Origin: CALBPI01 sp039033995
GTDB taxonomy: Bacteria; Pseudomonadota; Gammaproteobacteria; Steroidobacterales; Woeseiaceae
Length of the DNA: 64,000 nt
Reading direction: 5' to 3'
Assembly (NCBI GenBank): GCA_039033995.1
Contig: JBCCBP010000007.1
Location: forward strand, 1 to 64,000
Part shown: in pieces, positions 44,067 through 52,723 of the stretch
How the letters are laid out: each line of letters opens with the position of its first letter
Position numbering within the stretch: position 1 is the stretch's first letter
Program-made: the position numbers and the translations under genes
The notes under the pieces: generated by a model
Seen by the model: the letters and a program-made list of their open reading frames with translations, nothing else
Told to the model about the DNA's origin: nothing
Databases searched by the model: none

Positions 44067-44720
44067 ATGAACGCCTTATTGAGTCGACACCGCACATTGC
44101 TGTTGGATATGGATGGTACGTTGCTCGATCTCGCCTACGACAATTTTTTCTGGTTGCGTACCTTGCCGGAGTTCCTGTCACAGAAACGTTCGGTGTCGGT
44201 GGCCGAAGCCGAGCAGACAGTGTTTGCGCTGATCGAATCCGAGCGCGGGACGCTCAATTGGTACGATCTCGATTTCTGGAGTGACGCGCTCGGCGTCGAC
44301 ATGCTCGCGATCAAACGCGCGTGTCCGGAACCGATCCGGTTTATCGACGGGGCAGCTGCATTTCTGACGCGCGCGCGCGACGCCGGACACGAGTTGGTGC
44401 TGGTCACTAATTCGAGCCCGCCGCTACTGGCGTTGAAACAGGAAGCGACCGGTGTGCTCGACTATATGGACCGCGCCTACAGCTCTGCAGAATTCAAGGC
44501 ACCGAAGGAGTCGCAGCAGTTCTGGACGCGCTTTTTTGCCCATGATCCTGCAGTCCCCGGCGATTGTCTGTTACTGGATGATAGTGAGTCGGTTCTTCAG
44601 GCGGCCGAGACATTCGGTGTCAGCGCGACGATCGGTATCCGGCACCCGGATACGGGCCGAGAGTCCAATGCATTACCTGGTCGTGTTGCTGTCGACTATG
44701 TGCGCGAACTATTGCTCTGA
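44067..44720 (+). CDS. yrfG: GMP/IMP nucleotidase YrfG (HAD family)
   Basis: 217 residues. HAD motif I LLLDMDGTLLDLAYDNFFW closely matches YrfG; motif II LVTNSSP, the Lys in FKAPKE and motif IV LLLDDSESVLQAA follow. It dephosphorylates purine 5'-nucleotides. Its last 12 bases overlap the rhlB 3' end on the opposite strand. Confidence 0.93.
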   Translation: MNALLSRHRTLLLDMDGTLLDLAYDNFFWLRTLPEFLSQKRSVSVAEAEQTVFALIESERGTLNWYDLDFWSDALGVDMLAIKRACPEPIRFIDGAAAFLTRARDAGHELVLVTNSSPPLLALKQEATGVLDYMDRAYSSAEFKAPKESQQFWTRFFAHDPAVPGDCLLLDDSESVLQAAETFGVSATIGIRHPDTGRESNALPGRVAVDYVRELLL

Positions 44721-46073
44721 GGCCGGCTTGCTCTGAGGGCGGCGCCTGCGTCTGCGCTTTTTCTTGCTCCCGCCTTCGCCAGAGCCGGCGTCTTGACTGT
44801 GAGCTTGCTGCGGTCGTCCGCCGCGATTGCTACCAGAGCGACTATTGCCACCGCGTCGGCCCCCGCTCGGCTTACGCGGACGTCGTGGTGGCCGCACAAT
44901 TTCCGGCAAGCCCTCGTGATCGAAACTTGCGACAGGAATTCGGAAGCCGATGTAGTCTTCGATATCGGGTAACGACATCACATACTGTTCGCACCCGAAA
45001 CTGACCGCGACGCCGCTCGCACCGGCTCGAGCGGTGCGTCCGATACGGTGCACATAGTCTTCGCGATCCTGCGGCAAGTCGTAGTTGAAGACGTGGGAAA
45101 CATCATCAATGTGCAGTCCACGTGACGCGACGTCCGTTCCGATCAGCACATTGAGTTCGCCACTCTGAAATGCCTGCAACATGCGCAGGCGTTTCTTCTG
45201 CGGCACATCACCCGAGATCGCTTTCGCGACAATATCGTTCGCATTCAGTGTGTCTTCAAGGCGTTCCGCTTCGCGCTTGGTGTTGACGAATACCATCGTA
45301 CGTTCGATATCCATTTCTCGCATCAGCTTGACGAGCAACGGAATCTTTTCGTCGTTCGACGGATAGTAAATCGTCTGCTCAACGCGATCTGCCGTGACCT
45401 TTTCCGGCTCGATGCGCACGAGCTCGGGGTCGTTCATATGTTCGGCTGCGAGCTCCATAACGCGATAAGAGAGAGTGGCTGAGAACAGCAGGTTCAGCCG
45501 TTGATCGGCAGGCGGTAGTCGCCTGAGGAGGAACCGGATGTCTTTGATAAAACCGAGATCGAACATGCGATCCGCTTCGTCGAGTACCAGCGCCTGCGCG
45601 TGCCGCATGTGAAACACGCGTTGCTTGAAATAGTCGATGATCCGGCCAGGCGTGCCGACAAGAACATCGATACCCGCTTCAATCGTGTTGCGCTGTTTGT
45701 CGTAGTCCGTGCCTCCGTAGGCCAGACCAATCTTCAAGCCGGTGAACTTTCCGAGTTGTTCAGCGTCGTTGGCAATCTGAATCGCGAGCTCCCGCGTCGG
45801 CGCTAGCACCAGCGCGCGGATACCGCCTGGCTCGCGATCGTCGGGCAGTGGGTGGCGCAACAGGTAGTTATACAGTGCGATCAGAAACGCTGCGGTCTTG
45901 CCCGTTCCGGTCTGTGCCTGTCCGGCCACGTCGTTGAATTGCAATGCTACCGGCAGGGACTGCGCCTGAATCGGTGTGGCGTTGCTGAATCCGGCAGCGC
46001 TGATACCTTGTTGCAATGTTTCCGGCAGGTCGAGTGTGGCGAATTCGAGATCCGATAGATGTTCTGTTGACAT
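44709..46073 (-). CDS. rhlB: ATP-dependent RNA helicase RhlB
   Basis: 454 residues. DEAD-box motifs: AQTGTGKT, PTRELA, GTPGR, LVLDEADRMFDLGF, FSATL, HRIGRTAR. The C-terminal tail of about 65 residues is Arg/Gly/Lys-rich (RRGGNSRSG... KKKRRRRRR), fitting RNA binding and contact with RNase E. RhlB unwinds RNA in the degradosome. The divergent neighbour trxA followed by rho is the order known from E. coli and relatives, which supports the naming. Confidence 0.96.
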   Translation of the reverse strand: MSTEHLSDLEFATLDLPETLQQGISAAGFSNATPIQAQSLPVALQFNDVAGQAQTGTGKTAAFLIALYNYLLRHPLPDDREPGGIRALVLAPTRELAIQIANDAEQLGKFTGLKIGLAYGGTDYDKQRNTIEAGIDVLVGTPGRIIDYFKQRVFHMRHAQALVLDEADRMFDLGFIKDIRFLLRRLPPADQRLNLLFSATLSYRVMELAAEHMNDPELVRIEPEKVTADRVEQTIYYPSNDEKIPLLVKLMREMDIERTMVFVNTKREAERLEDTLNANDIVAKAISGDVPQKKRLRMLQAFQSGELNVLIGTDVASRGLHIDDVSHVFNYDLPQDREDYVHRIGRTARAGASGVAVSFGCEQYVMSLPDIEDYIGFRIPVASFDHEGLPEIVRPPRRPRKPSGGRRGGNSRSGSNRGGRPQQAHSQDAGSGEGGSKKKRRRRRRPQSKPASEQ

Positions 46074-46415
46074 AGGTTCTTGGTTTACTTGTTATCAGGA
46101 TCGGGCTTTTTTGCGAAAACCCGCCTTTTTGCTATCGAAACACTTGCAAATTGCCGCGCGACGATGTGAAATTAGATCAACCAAGCGCAACTGCCGTTGC
46201 CAAATCCACGAGATTACTTAAAAGCAATAGCAGCGTCATTGATCCGTATCGGGGCGTCGGATCTCTTGATCGACTGGCGCATAGTGCCTGATATAGCGCA
46301 CGTAGTCACTAAAATGCCGCATTTTCAACGTATCAGGAACTGATACCGCGTTTGCATTGTGTCCAGAGCACTTTTTTCCATCTTTTTCCACACCAACTAG
46401 ACAGGGGTTATTCCG
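46074..46415. other. Divergent rhlB/trxA regulatory region, 342 bp
   Basis: No gene is seen. Two dyads are visible. One is at 46102-46123 (CGGG and TTTT paired with AAAA and CCCG around TTGCG) in what would be the rhlB leader. The other is at 46330-46346 upstream of trxA. A -10 like TAAAAT at 46310-46315 precedes the second, but its -35 is poor. Promoters for rhlB and for trxA-rho must lie here; the exact positions are not certain. Confidence 0.5.
46330..46346. repeat. Perfect inverted repeat in the trxA leader
   Basis: GTATCAG (46330-46336) and CTGATAC (46340-46346) flank GAA. The dyad lies 70 bases before the trxA start and just downstream of the -10 like TAAAAT at 46310-46315. It could be an operator or an mRNA hairpin. 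Confidence 0.45.
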
Positions 46416-46742
46416 TTGAGCGACAAAATTTTGCAGACCTCCGATTCCACTTTTTCCGACGACGTACTTCAGTCTGACGTCCCGGTACTCCTCGATTTCT
46501 GGGCTGAGTGGTGTGGTCCCTGCAAAATGATTGCGCCGTTGCTCGACAAAGCCGCGGGCGATTACGACGGTCGCCTGAAGATTGTCAAAATCAACATCGA
46601 CGAAAACCCCAACACGCCGCCGAAGTACGGCATTCGCAGTATTCCTACCCTGATGATCTTCAAAGATGGTCAGGTACAGGCGCAAAAGCTGGGCGCTGTA
46701 TCAGCAGCAGCCCTTTCAGAATTCATTGACGGTAACTTGTGA
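46416..46742 (+). CDS. trxA: Thioredoxin 1
   Basis: 108 residues. The start is TTG at 46416 with AGGGG 9 bases before it; no in-frame ATG is available without losing the first strand. Active site WCGPC and the cis-Pro turn SIPTLMIF are intact. It is the general cytoplasmic protein disulfide reductant. It shares three bases with the first possible rho start, so trxA and rho are co-transcribed. TTG may lower its translation. Confidence 0.95.
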   Translation: MSDKILQTSDSTFSDDVLQSDVPVLLDFWAEWCGPCKMIAPLLDKAAGDYDGRLKIVKINIDENPNTPPKYGIRSIPTLMIFKDGQVQAQKLGAVSAAALSEFIDGNL

Positions 46743-48187
46743 GAGCATCCTTGAGTACGACACCGACAGCCAGCACGCAAACGCGTTCCAGACCCCAGCA
46801 GTCACGGGGCAACAAGAAAAAATCGAGACGTAAGCCGTCCCGGAAACGCGCCCATAGCGATCTGCCGATTGATGACGGCGGCAGCCTTGAGGTCATCCCG
46901 CCAGAGGAGCTAGAGCAAAGTAAGGATGCCATGAACCTGACCGAGCTTAAGACTCGGCCAGCCGCGGCCCTGGTGGAACTCGGTGAGTCTCTGGGACTTG
47001 AGAACCTCGCTAGATCCCGCAAGCAGGACATCATTTTCGCGGTACTTAAAGCGCATGCGCGCAACGGTGAGAACATCTACGGCGATGGTGTGCTCGAGAT
47101 TTTGCAGGACGGATTCGGATTCCTGCGTTCTTCCGACAGTTCCTACATGGCAGGTCCGGACGATATCTATGTCTCACCGAGTCAGATTCGTCGTTTCAAT
47201 CTGCGTACCGGCGATACCGTATCCGGTTTGATTCGTCCGCCGAAAGACGGTGAGCGTTACTTCGCTTTATTGAAGGTCGGCCAGATCAACTTCGAGCCAC
47301 CTGAAAACACACGCAGCAAGGTACTGTTTGAAAACCTGACACCGCTATTCCCGCGCGATCGATTAAAGCTCGAGCAGGGCAATGGCAGTAAGGAAGATCT
47401 CACTGCGCGTATCATCGATCTTGTCGCACCAATCGGCAAAGGTCAGCGTGGACTGATCGTATCGCCGCCGAAAGCCGGTAAGACGATGTTGCTGCAGAAC
47501 ATCGCGTCGGCGATCGTCGCGAATCAGCCGGAATGCGATTTGATCGTGCTGTTGATCGACGAGCGTCCCGAGGAAGTGACAGAGATGCAACGCACCGTAC
47601 GCGGTGAAGTCGTCTCATCGACGTTCGACGAGCCAGCCAGCCGACACGTACAGGTCGCCGAGATGGTCATCGAAAAGGCTAAGCGGTTGGTCGAGCACAA
47701 GCGTGATGTCATCATCCTGCTCGACTCCATCACACGGCTGGCGCGTGCCTACAACACCGTCGTTCCTTCGTCGGGTAAGGTGTTGACCGGTGGTGTCGAT
47801 GCCAACGCGTTGCACCGTCCGAAGCGTTTCTTTGGTGCAGCACGCAATGTGGAAGAGGGCGGTAGCCTGACTATCCTTGCGACGGCGCTTGTCGATACTG
47901 GTTCGAAAATGGACGAAGTGATCTACGAGGAGTTCAAGGGTACCGGCAACATGGAGATCCATCTGGATCGCCGAGTGGCAGAGAAACGCGTGTATCCCGC
48001 GATCAATATCAACCGCTCGGGTACGCGCAAAGAAGACTTGCTGACCGATCCGGACGAGCTACAGAAGATGTGGGTGCTGCGCAAAGTGCTGCACCCGATG
48101 GATGAGCTTGCCGCGGTCGAATTCCTGCTCAACAAGATGCAGGACACGAAGACCAATTCAACGTTCTTCGATGCGATGAAGCGCTAG
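46739..48187 (+). CDS. rho: Transcription termination factor Rho
   Basis: Up to 482 residues with a GTG start at 46739 overlapping the trxA stop; a TTG at 46752 is an alternative. The E. coli-like start MNLTELKTRP is an ATG at 46931 with AAGGA close by, giving 418 residues. The frame is open and coding-like all the way back, with a basic stretch (NKKKSRRKPSRKRAH), so an N-terminal RNA-binding extension is likely. RNA-binding domain (DGFGFLRSSDSSYMAGPDDI), Walker A SPPKAGKTMLLQ and the Q- and R-loops are conserved. Rho stops untranslated transcripts. Confidence 0.96.
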   Translation: MRASLSTTPTASTQTRSRPQQSRGNKKKSRRKPSRKRAHSDLPIDDGGSLEVIPPEELEQSKDAMNLTELKTRPAAALVELGESLGLENLARSRKQDIIFAVLKAHARNGENIYGDGVLEILQDGFGFLRSSDSSYMAGPDDIYVSPSQIRRFNLRTGDTVSGLIRPPKDGERYFALLKVGQINFEPPENTRSKVLFENLTPLFPRDRLKLEQGNGSKEDLTARIIDLVAPIGKGQRGLIVSPPKAGKTMLLQNIASAIVANQPECDLIVLLIDERPEEVTEMQRTVRGEVVSSTFDEPASRHVQVAEMVIEKAKRLVEHKRDVIILLDSITRLARAYNTVVPSSGKVLTGGVDANALHRPKRFFGAARNVEEGGSLTILATALVDTGSKMDEVIYEEFKGTGNMEIHLDRRVAEKRVYPAININRSGTRKEDLLTDPDELQKMWVLRKVLHPMDELAAVEFLLNKMQDTKTNSTFFDAMKR

Positions 48188-48200
48188 CGGCCTGACTCAC

Positions 48201-49406
48201 CTACCACGGGTAGTAAGGAAAAGCTTCGCCGGCGGCGAAGCTTTTTCTTTTTGCGGGCAGCTCGACAAAGCCGTGACTGCCCGCCAGTGCTGCGAAATCA
48301 CCTGATGTATTGGTCGACAGCGGTGCAGCCCATAGCTGACCCGCGTTGTCAGGTTGTATCACCACCGGCACGAACGCGGTGAGTTCGGGTTTGAAGTGCC
48401 AGTCGGCGGCCAGTTTGGCAGTCACCGGACCGTACGTGTCCAGCCCCGTCATCCGTTCGAGGGCTGGCACCACATAACGCCGGCAGCAACTCAAAGTCGA
48501 TACTGGGTTGCCGGGCAGACCGAACACGAGCTGGCCTTGCCGTCCTTGACCAAACCACATTGGCTTGCCCGGACGTTGTGCGACGAAATGGAACAACCGT
48601 GTGACGCCCAGGGCTTCAAGTACCTCCGGTATGAAATCGGCTTTGCCTTTGGATACGCCACCGGACAACACCAACATGTCATGACGCGCTAGCAAATCGC
48701 TCAGGCCGCGGGTCAGCTGCTCGCGCGAGTCTTTCAGGTGATGTGTTGAGCAATCGGTGAAGCCCCGCTGTTGTAACGCGGCGGCAATGCCGGGGCCATT
48801 GGACAATCGAATCTGGTGGGCAGCGATCGGTTGGCCAGCGGCGACCAGCTCGTCACCGGTTGCGACGATCGCTACGCGGGGCATTCGGCGCACGTCCGTC
48901 ATCGTGTTGCCTGCTGAGTGGAGTATGGCCATCTCCGCGCCGCCGATGCATACACCTGCCTGTAGCAGTGTCGTGCCGGCGGGGTGATCGCTACCAGCGC
49001 GATGGACGAATTGACCACGTTCCGGCGCGTAGCCCGCTTCCAGGTCGAGCAGCGTTTCGCCATCGATTCTGCGTGTCGCATAGCGCTCGACCGGGATGAT
49101 CGTATCAGCACCCTCGCAGAGGACGGCGCCGGTCATGATCTCCACGGCGCAGTCGCCTGCTGGCAATGTATGGGCGGGCTCACCGGCGAGTTGGCGACCG
49201 GCGATGCGCAATGTTTTGGGTAGCGTCTCTGACCAGCGAATGGCGACGCCGTCCATCGTCACTCGATCAAAGGGCGGATGCGCGCGTTCCGCGCTGACGG
49301 TTTGTGCCAGGATGCGACCGGCTGCATCGGTAATCGACACGCGCTCCGCGTCTAACGATTCGACATGCTCAGCGATAATCTCCGACGCTTGGCAAACCGA
49401 AATCAC
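48201..49406 (-). CDS. moeA: Molybdopterin molybdenumtransferase MoeA
   Basis: 401 residues, GTG start overlapping the purD stop by four bases. MoeA signatures: PPFDRVTMDGVAI, AVEIMTGAVL, VAIVATGDELV, LSGGVSKGKADF and FGLPGNPVST. It inserts molybdate into adenylated molybdopterin to give the molybdenum cofactor. No other moa/mob gene is close. Its 3' end holds the rho terminator hairpin; the C-terminal residues there may be constrained by both roles. Confidence 0.95.
   Translation of the reverse strand: MISVCQASEIIAEHVESLDAERVSITDAAGRILAQTVSAERAHPPFDRVTMDGVAIRWSETLPKTLRIAGRQLAGEPAHTLPAGDCAVEIMTGAVLCEGADTIIPVERYATRRIDGETLLDLEAGYAPERGQFVHRAGSDHPAGTTLLQAGVCIGGAEMAILHSAGNTMTDVRRMPRVAIVATGDELVAAGQPIAAHQIRLSNGPGIAAALQQRGFTDCSTHHLKDSREQLTRGLSDLLARHDMLVLSGGVSKGKADFIPEVLEALGVTRLFHFVAQRPGKPMWFGQGRQGQLVFGLPGNPVSTLSCCRRYVVPALERMTGLDTYGPVTAKLAADWHFKPELTAFVPVVIQPDNAGQLWAAPLSTNTSGDFAALAGSHGFVELPAKRKSFAAGEAFPYYPW
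48219..48252 (+). terminator. Intrinsic terminator of trxA-rho, inside the moeA coding sequence
   Basis: AAAAGCTTCGCC (48219-48230) pairs with GGCGAAGCTTTT (48234-48245) over the loop GGC, followed by TTTTTCTTTTT. It begins 31 bases after the rho stop. The whole hairpin lies within the last codons of moeA, which runs the other way (it encodes KSFAAGEAF there). On the minus strand the T-run is short, so it mainly serves rho. Confidence 0.9.
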
Positions 49407-50701
49407 GACCGGGCCTGACGCTCGCGATCGATCGCGCGATAGCCGATATCGTCGCGGTGGAACAGGCCGTCACTGCGCATGTCTGCTACCGCAGAGTAGG
49501 CGCGTTCGGCGGCGGCGCTGACGCTGTCGCCGAGTGCCGTGACGCACACAACGCGACCGCCATCGCTGACGAGCTTGCCGTGTTGATCCGTCGTGCCAGC
49601 GTGAAATGTCTTGACGCCATGCTGTGCGTCCAACGTCGCGTAGTCTTTCAGGGGTAGGTGCTTGTTGTAGTCTTGCGGGTATCCGTCCGCGGCAAGCACG
49701 ACACCCAGCGCCGCCTCGGCCGTCCACGACGCTCGATGCTCAGAGAGCGTGCCGTCGACGACCGCCTGGCAGAGTGCCGGTAAATCACTGGTCAGTCGGC
49801 ACATCAGCGGCTGTGTTTCCGGATCGCCCAGACGGCAATTGAACTCGAGCACGCGTGCATTCCCATGCTGATCGATCATCAGGCCTGCATAGAGAAAGCC
49901 GCGATAACGGATCCCGTCCGCCGCCAGACCGTCTATCGTCGGCCTGATGATATCTCGCATGACATGCTCTGCAACCGCCGGCGTGACGACTGGCGCAGGC
50001 GAATACGCACCCATGCCACCAGTGTTCGGCCCGCGATCGCCGTTGTCGCGTGCCTTATGGTCTTGCGACGTTGCCATCGGCAGTATGTGCTCACCGTCGG
50101 TCATCACGATAAAGCTCGCTTCCTCGCCTGGCAAAAATTCCTCGATGACGATCTCAGCTCCGGCAGCGCCGAAACGGCCCTCGTCGAGCATATCGGCAAT
50201 GGTTGTCAGTGCCGTGTCGAGCGTCTCAGCGATCACGACGCCTTTGCCGGCCGCAAGTCCGTCGGCTTTGATCACCTGCGGCAGTCGCTGACTGCGCACG
50301 TATGCGCAAGCGGCATCCGCCTCCGTGAAGGTCGCATAGGCTGCCGTCGGGATGCCATGGCGCTGCAGAAACGCTTTGGTGAACGCTTTTGAGCCCTCCA
50401 ATTGCGCCGCTTGTTGATCTGGACCGAAACAGCGAAGGCCTGCGGCCTTGAAACGATCTACGATGCCCGCAACCAGTGGTTGCTCCGGGCCGACGATCGT
50501 CAAATCGATGGCGTTGTCGGTGGCATAGGTGATCAGTGCGTCGATGGCGTCAGCGGCAATGTCGATATTGGTTGTTTTCAGCTCGGATGCCGTGCCAGCG
50601 TTGCCGGGGGCGACGAACACCTGCTCGACTTGCTCGCTTTGGGCGCAGCGCCAGGCGATGGCATGCTCCCGACCACCGCCTCCGATGACTAGTACTTTCA
50701 T
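49403..50701 (-). CDS. purD: Phosphoribosylamine-glycine ligase
   Basis: 432 residues. It joins phosphoribosylamine and glycine with ATP in the second step of purine synthesis. N-terminal KVLVIGGGGREHAIAWR, ATP-grasp motifs IKADGLAAGKGV and EEFLPGEEASF, and YAGLMID with FNCRLGDPETQ are as expected. It lies 91 bases downstream of purH in the same direction; the gap holds a small dyad (CTGGTC/GACCAG) but no T-run, so read-through is likely. Confidence 0.96.
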   Translation of the reverse strand: MKVLVIGGGGREHAIAWRCAQSEQVEQVFVAPGNAGTASELKTTNIDIAADAIDALITYATDNAIDLTIVGPEQPLVAGIVDRFKAAGLRCFGPDQQAAQLEGSKAFTKAFLQRHGIPTAAYATFTEADAACAYVRSQRLPQVIKADGLAAGKGVVIAETLDTALTTIADMLDEGRFGAAGAEIVIEEFLPGEEASFIVMTDGEHILPMATSQDHKARDNGDRGPNTGGMGAYSPAPVVTPAVAEHVMRDIIRPTIDGLAADGIRYRGFLYAGLMIDQHGNARVLEFNCRLGDPETQPLMCRLTSDLPALCQAVVDGTLSEHRASWTAEAALGVVLAADGYPQDYNKHLPLKDYATLDAQHGVKTFHAGTTDQHGKLVSDGGRVVCVTALGDSVSAAAERAYSAVADMRSDGLFHRDDIGYRAIDRERQARS

Positions 50702-50792
50702 CTGTTCCGTCCCCTAAGCCTGTTCCTGTTCACATAGCGGGCATTCACCCTCGGGCCACCTGGTCTGGTGCGACCAGATGCTCGCATGATCG

Positions 50793-52340
50793 CTAGTGGC
50801 GAAAGTGTCGCATACCGGTAAACACCATCGCGAGACCATGCTCGTTGGCCGCGGCGATAACTTCGTCGTCGCGCATCGAGCCTCCGGGTTGGATCACGGC
50901 AGTGATGCCGTGTTCTGCGGCACTGTCGAGACCGTCACGAAAAGGGAAGAATGCGTCTGAGGCCATCACGGAACCCTTGACGGCAAGGCCCTCGTCGGCA
51001 GCTTTTATCGCAGCGATGCGCGTCGAGTAAACGCGGCTCATCTGACCAGCGCCGATACCGATGGTGTGCGCATCGCGGCAAAACACGATCGCATTCGACT
51101 TCACAAACTTGACCACCTGCCACGCGAACAGCAGGTCGCGGATTTCCGATGCGGTGGGCTGGCGTTCGGTCACCACTTTCAAATCGCTTTCGCTGATGCG
51201 CCCATCATCGCGGTCCTGAACCAGGAATCCGCCGGATACGGCCTTGATTTCCTGCGCTGGCGGGATGGATTGAAGTGCACCCGTCTCGAGGACTCGAATG
51301 TTTTTCTTTGTGGCGAACACCGCGATCGACGCTTCGTCAAACTCAGGTGCGATGACAACCTCCACAAACTGTCGCTCAACGATCCGCTCGGCTAGTGCGC
51401 CGGTTACGCCACGGTTGAAGGCGATGATGCCACCGAATGCCGAAGTCGGGTCAGTCGCAAATGCGGCATCATAGGCAGCGTCGAGTGTTGCGCTGACGGC
51501 GACGCCGCAGGGATTGGCATGCTTGACGATGACGCAAGCGGGCTGTTCAAAAGCGCGCACGCATTCCAGTGCCGCGTCACCATCTGCGATGTTGTTATAC
51601 GACAAGGCCTTGCCCTGCAGCATGCTGGCTGCGGCAATCGACCCCGGTACGCGTTTTGCGGTGCGATAGAAACTCGCCGCCTGATGCGGGTTTTCGCCAT
51701 AGCGCAACGTATCAGCGCGATGCCCGCCGATGGAGAAATCGTCGGTCTGGGGTGCGAGCTCAACACTGCTCTTCAGGTAATCGGCGATGGCGCTGTCATA
51801 CGCGGCCGTATGTGCAAACGCCAGTGCAGCGAGTCGTCGCCGTAGTGTGGCATCCGGCGCCTGGCGCTGGCTGACCAGTGTCCCGATGGATTCATAGTCG
51901 TCCGGGTTGACCACCACGGTGACGGATGCATGATTTTTGGCGGCGGCGCGCAGCATGGCAGGACCGCCGATATCGATTTGTTCAATCGCAGCCTCAATGC
52001 TGACATCCGCCTGATTAATCGTCTCTGCAAATGGATACAGATTGACGACCAACAGGTCAATCGGCGTGATGCTGTGGGTTTCAAGCGTGGCATCGTCGAC
52101 CCCGGGACGGCGTAGCAAGGCGCCATGGATCGCTGGATGCAGGGTCTTGACCCGACCGTCCATGATCTCCGGAAAGCCTGTGACATCGGCCACATCCGTG
52201 ACATCGAGACCGCCGTCGCGCAGCGTGCGCGCGGTCCCGCCGGTCGATAACAGTTCGACACCGGCGCTTGCCAGTGCCTGTGCGAACGTGAGCACACCGC
52301 GTTTGTCTGACACGCTGATCAGCGCTCGCCTGATGGTCAT
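50793..52340 (-). CDS. purH: Bifunctional AICAR formyltransferase / IMP cyclohydrolase
   Basis: 515 residues, ATG start with AGGAG 9 bases upstream. The N-terminal cyclohydrolase part begins RRALISVSDKRGVLTFAQAL and has GGPAMLRAAAKNHASV. The formyltransferase part has YNNIADGDAALE, KHANPCGVAV and FVKSNAIVFC. It catalyses the last two steps to IMP. fis lies 37 bases upstream, as in Pseudomonas-type genomes. Confidence 0.97.
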   Translation of the reverse strand: MTIRRALISVSDKRGVLTFAQALASAGVELLSTGGTARTLRDGGLDVTDVADVTGFPEIMDGRVKTLHPAIHGALLRRPGVDDATLETHSITPIDLLVVNLYPFAETINQADVSIEAAIEQIDIGGPAMLRAAAKNHASVTVVVNPDDYESIGTLVSQRQAPDATLRRRLAALAFAHTAAYDSAIADYLKSSVELAPQTDDFSIGGHRADTLRYGENPHQAASFYRTAKRVPGSIAAASMLQGKALSYNNIADGDAALECVRAFEQPACVIVKHANPCGVAVSATLDAAYDAAFATDPTSAFGGIIAFNRGVTGALAERIVERQFVEVVIAPEFDEASIAVFATKKNIRVLETGALQSIPPAQEIKAVSGGFLVQDRDDGRISESDLKVVTERQPTASEIRDLLFAWQVVKFVKSNAIVFCRDAHTIGIGAGQMSRVYSTRIAAIKAADEGLAVKGSVMASDAFFPFRDGLDSAAEHGITAVIQPGGSMRDDEVIAAANEHGLAMVFTGMRHFRH

Positions 52341-52377
52341 GAATCTTTGCTCCTGCGAACGCTAACTCGTACGCGTC

Positions 52378-52674
52378 TTAGTCGAGTGCGTAGGTCTTCA
52401 GTTTCTTGCGCAGCGTACCGCGATTGATGCCGAGAATCTCTGCCGCACGGCTTTGGTTGCCCGCCGTGTACTCCATGACTTTTTCAAACAAAGGTCGTTC
52501 CACTTCCGACAGGACCATGCCGTAAAGGTCGCCGGGAATCGTGCCATTCAAGGTGACGAAGTATTCCTGCAGTGCACTTTCTGTCATGCGCGCGAATGGT
52601 ACGGGCTGTTTCTTGCCCTTCTTTTTCTTTTTGGACGTAACCGTCTTGCGTGTATTTGCCTGTATCGTCGCCAC
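52378..52674 (-). CDS. fis: Nucleoid protein Fis
   Basis: 98 residues, GTG start. The C-terminal helix-turn-helix NQSRAAEILGINRGTLRKKL is nearly canonical; the N-terminus is Lys-rich (TSKKKKKGKKQ). Fis bends DNA and controls rRNA promoters, recombination and phase of growth. It follows dusB after 49 bases, the conserved dusB-fis operon. Confidence 0.96.
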   Translation of the reverse strand: MATIQANTRKTVTSKKKKKGKKQPVPFARMTESALQEYFVTLNGTIPGDLYGMVLSEVERPLFEKVMEYTAGNQSRAAEILGINRGTLRKKLKTYALD

Positions 52675-52723
52675 AGCGAACCGTCTCCCCCAAACAGGTG
52701 AATCAACAATGTGATGATGGCAA

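Noticed and set aside
46102..46130. Terminator-like hairpin with T-run in the rhlB/trxA gap
   Set aside because: The stem is only CGGG/CCCG with an A-T inner part, and no plus-strand gene ends before it. It may be a leader structure of rhlB, but a terminator call is not supported.
49865..50392. 175-codon plus-strand ORF opposite purD
   Set aside because: purD is unmistakable on the minus strand and the antisense frame shows no domain.
50702..50792. Small dyad CTGGTC/GACCAG between purH and purD
   Set aside because: Six-base arms and no T-run; too weak to call a terminator or a regulatory element.
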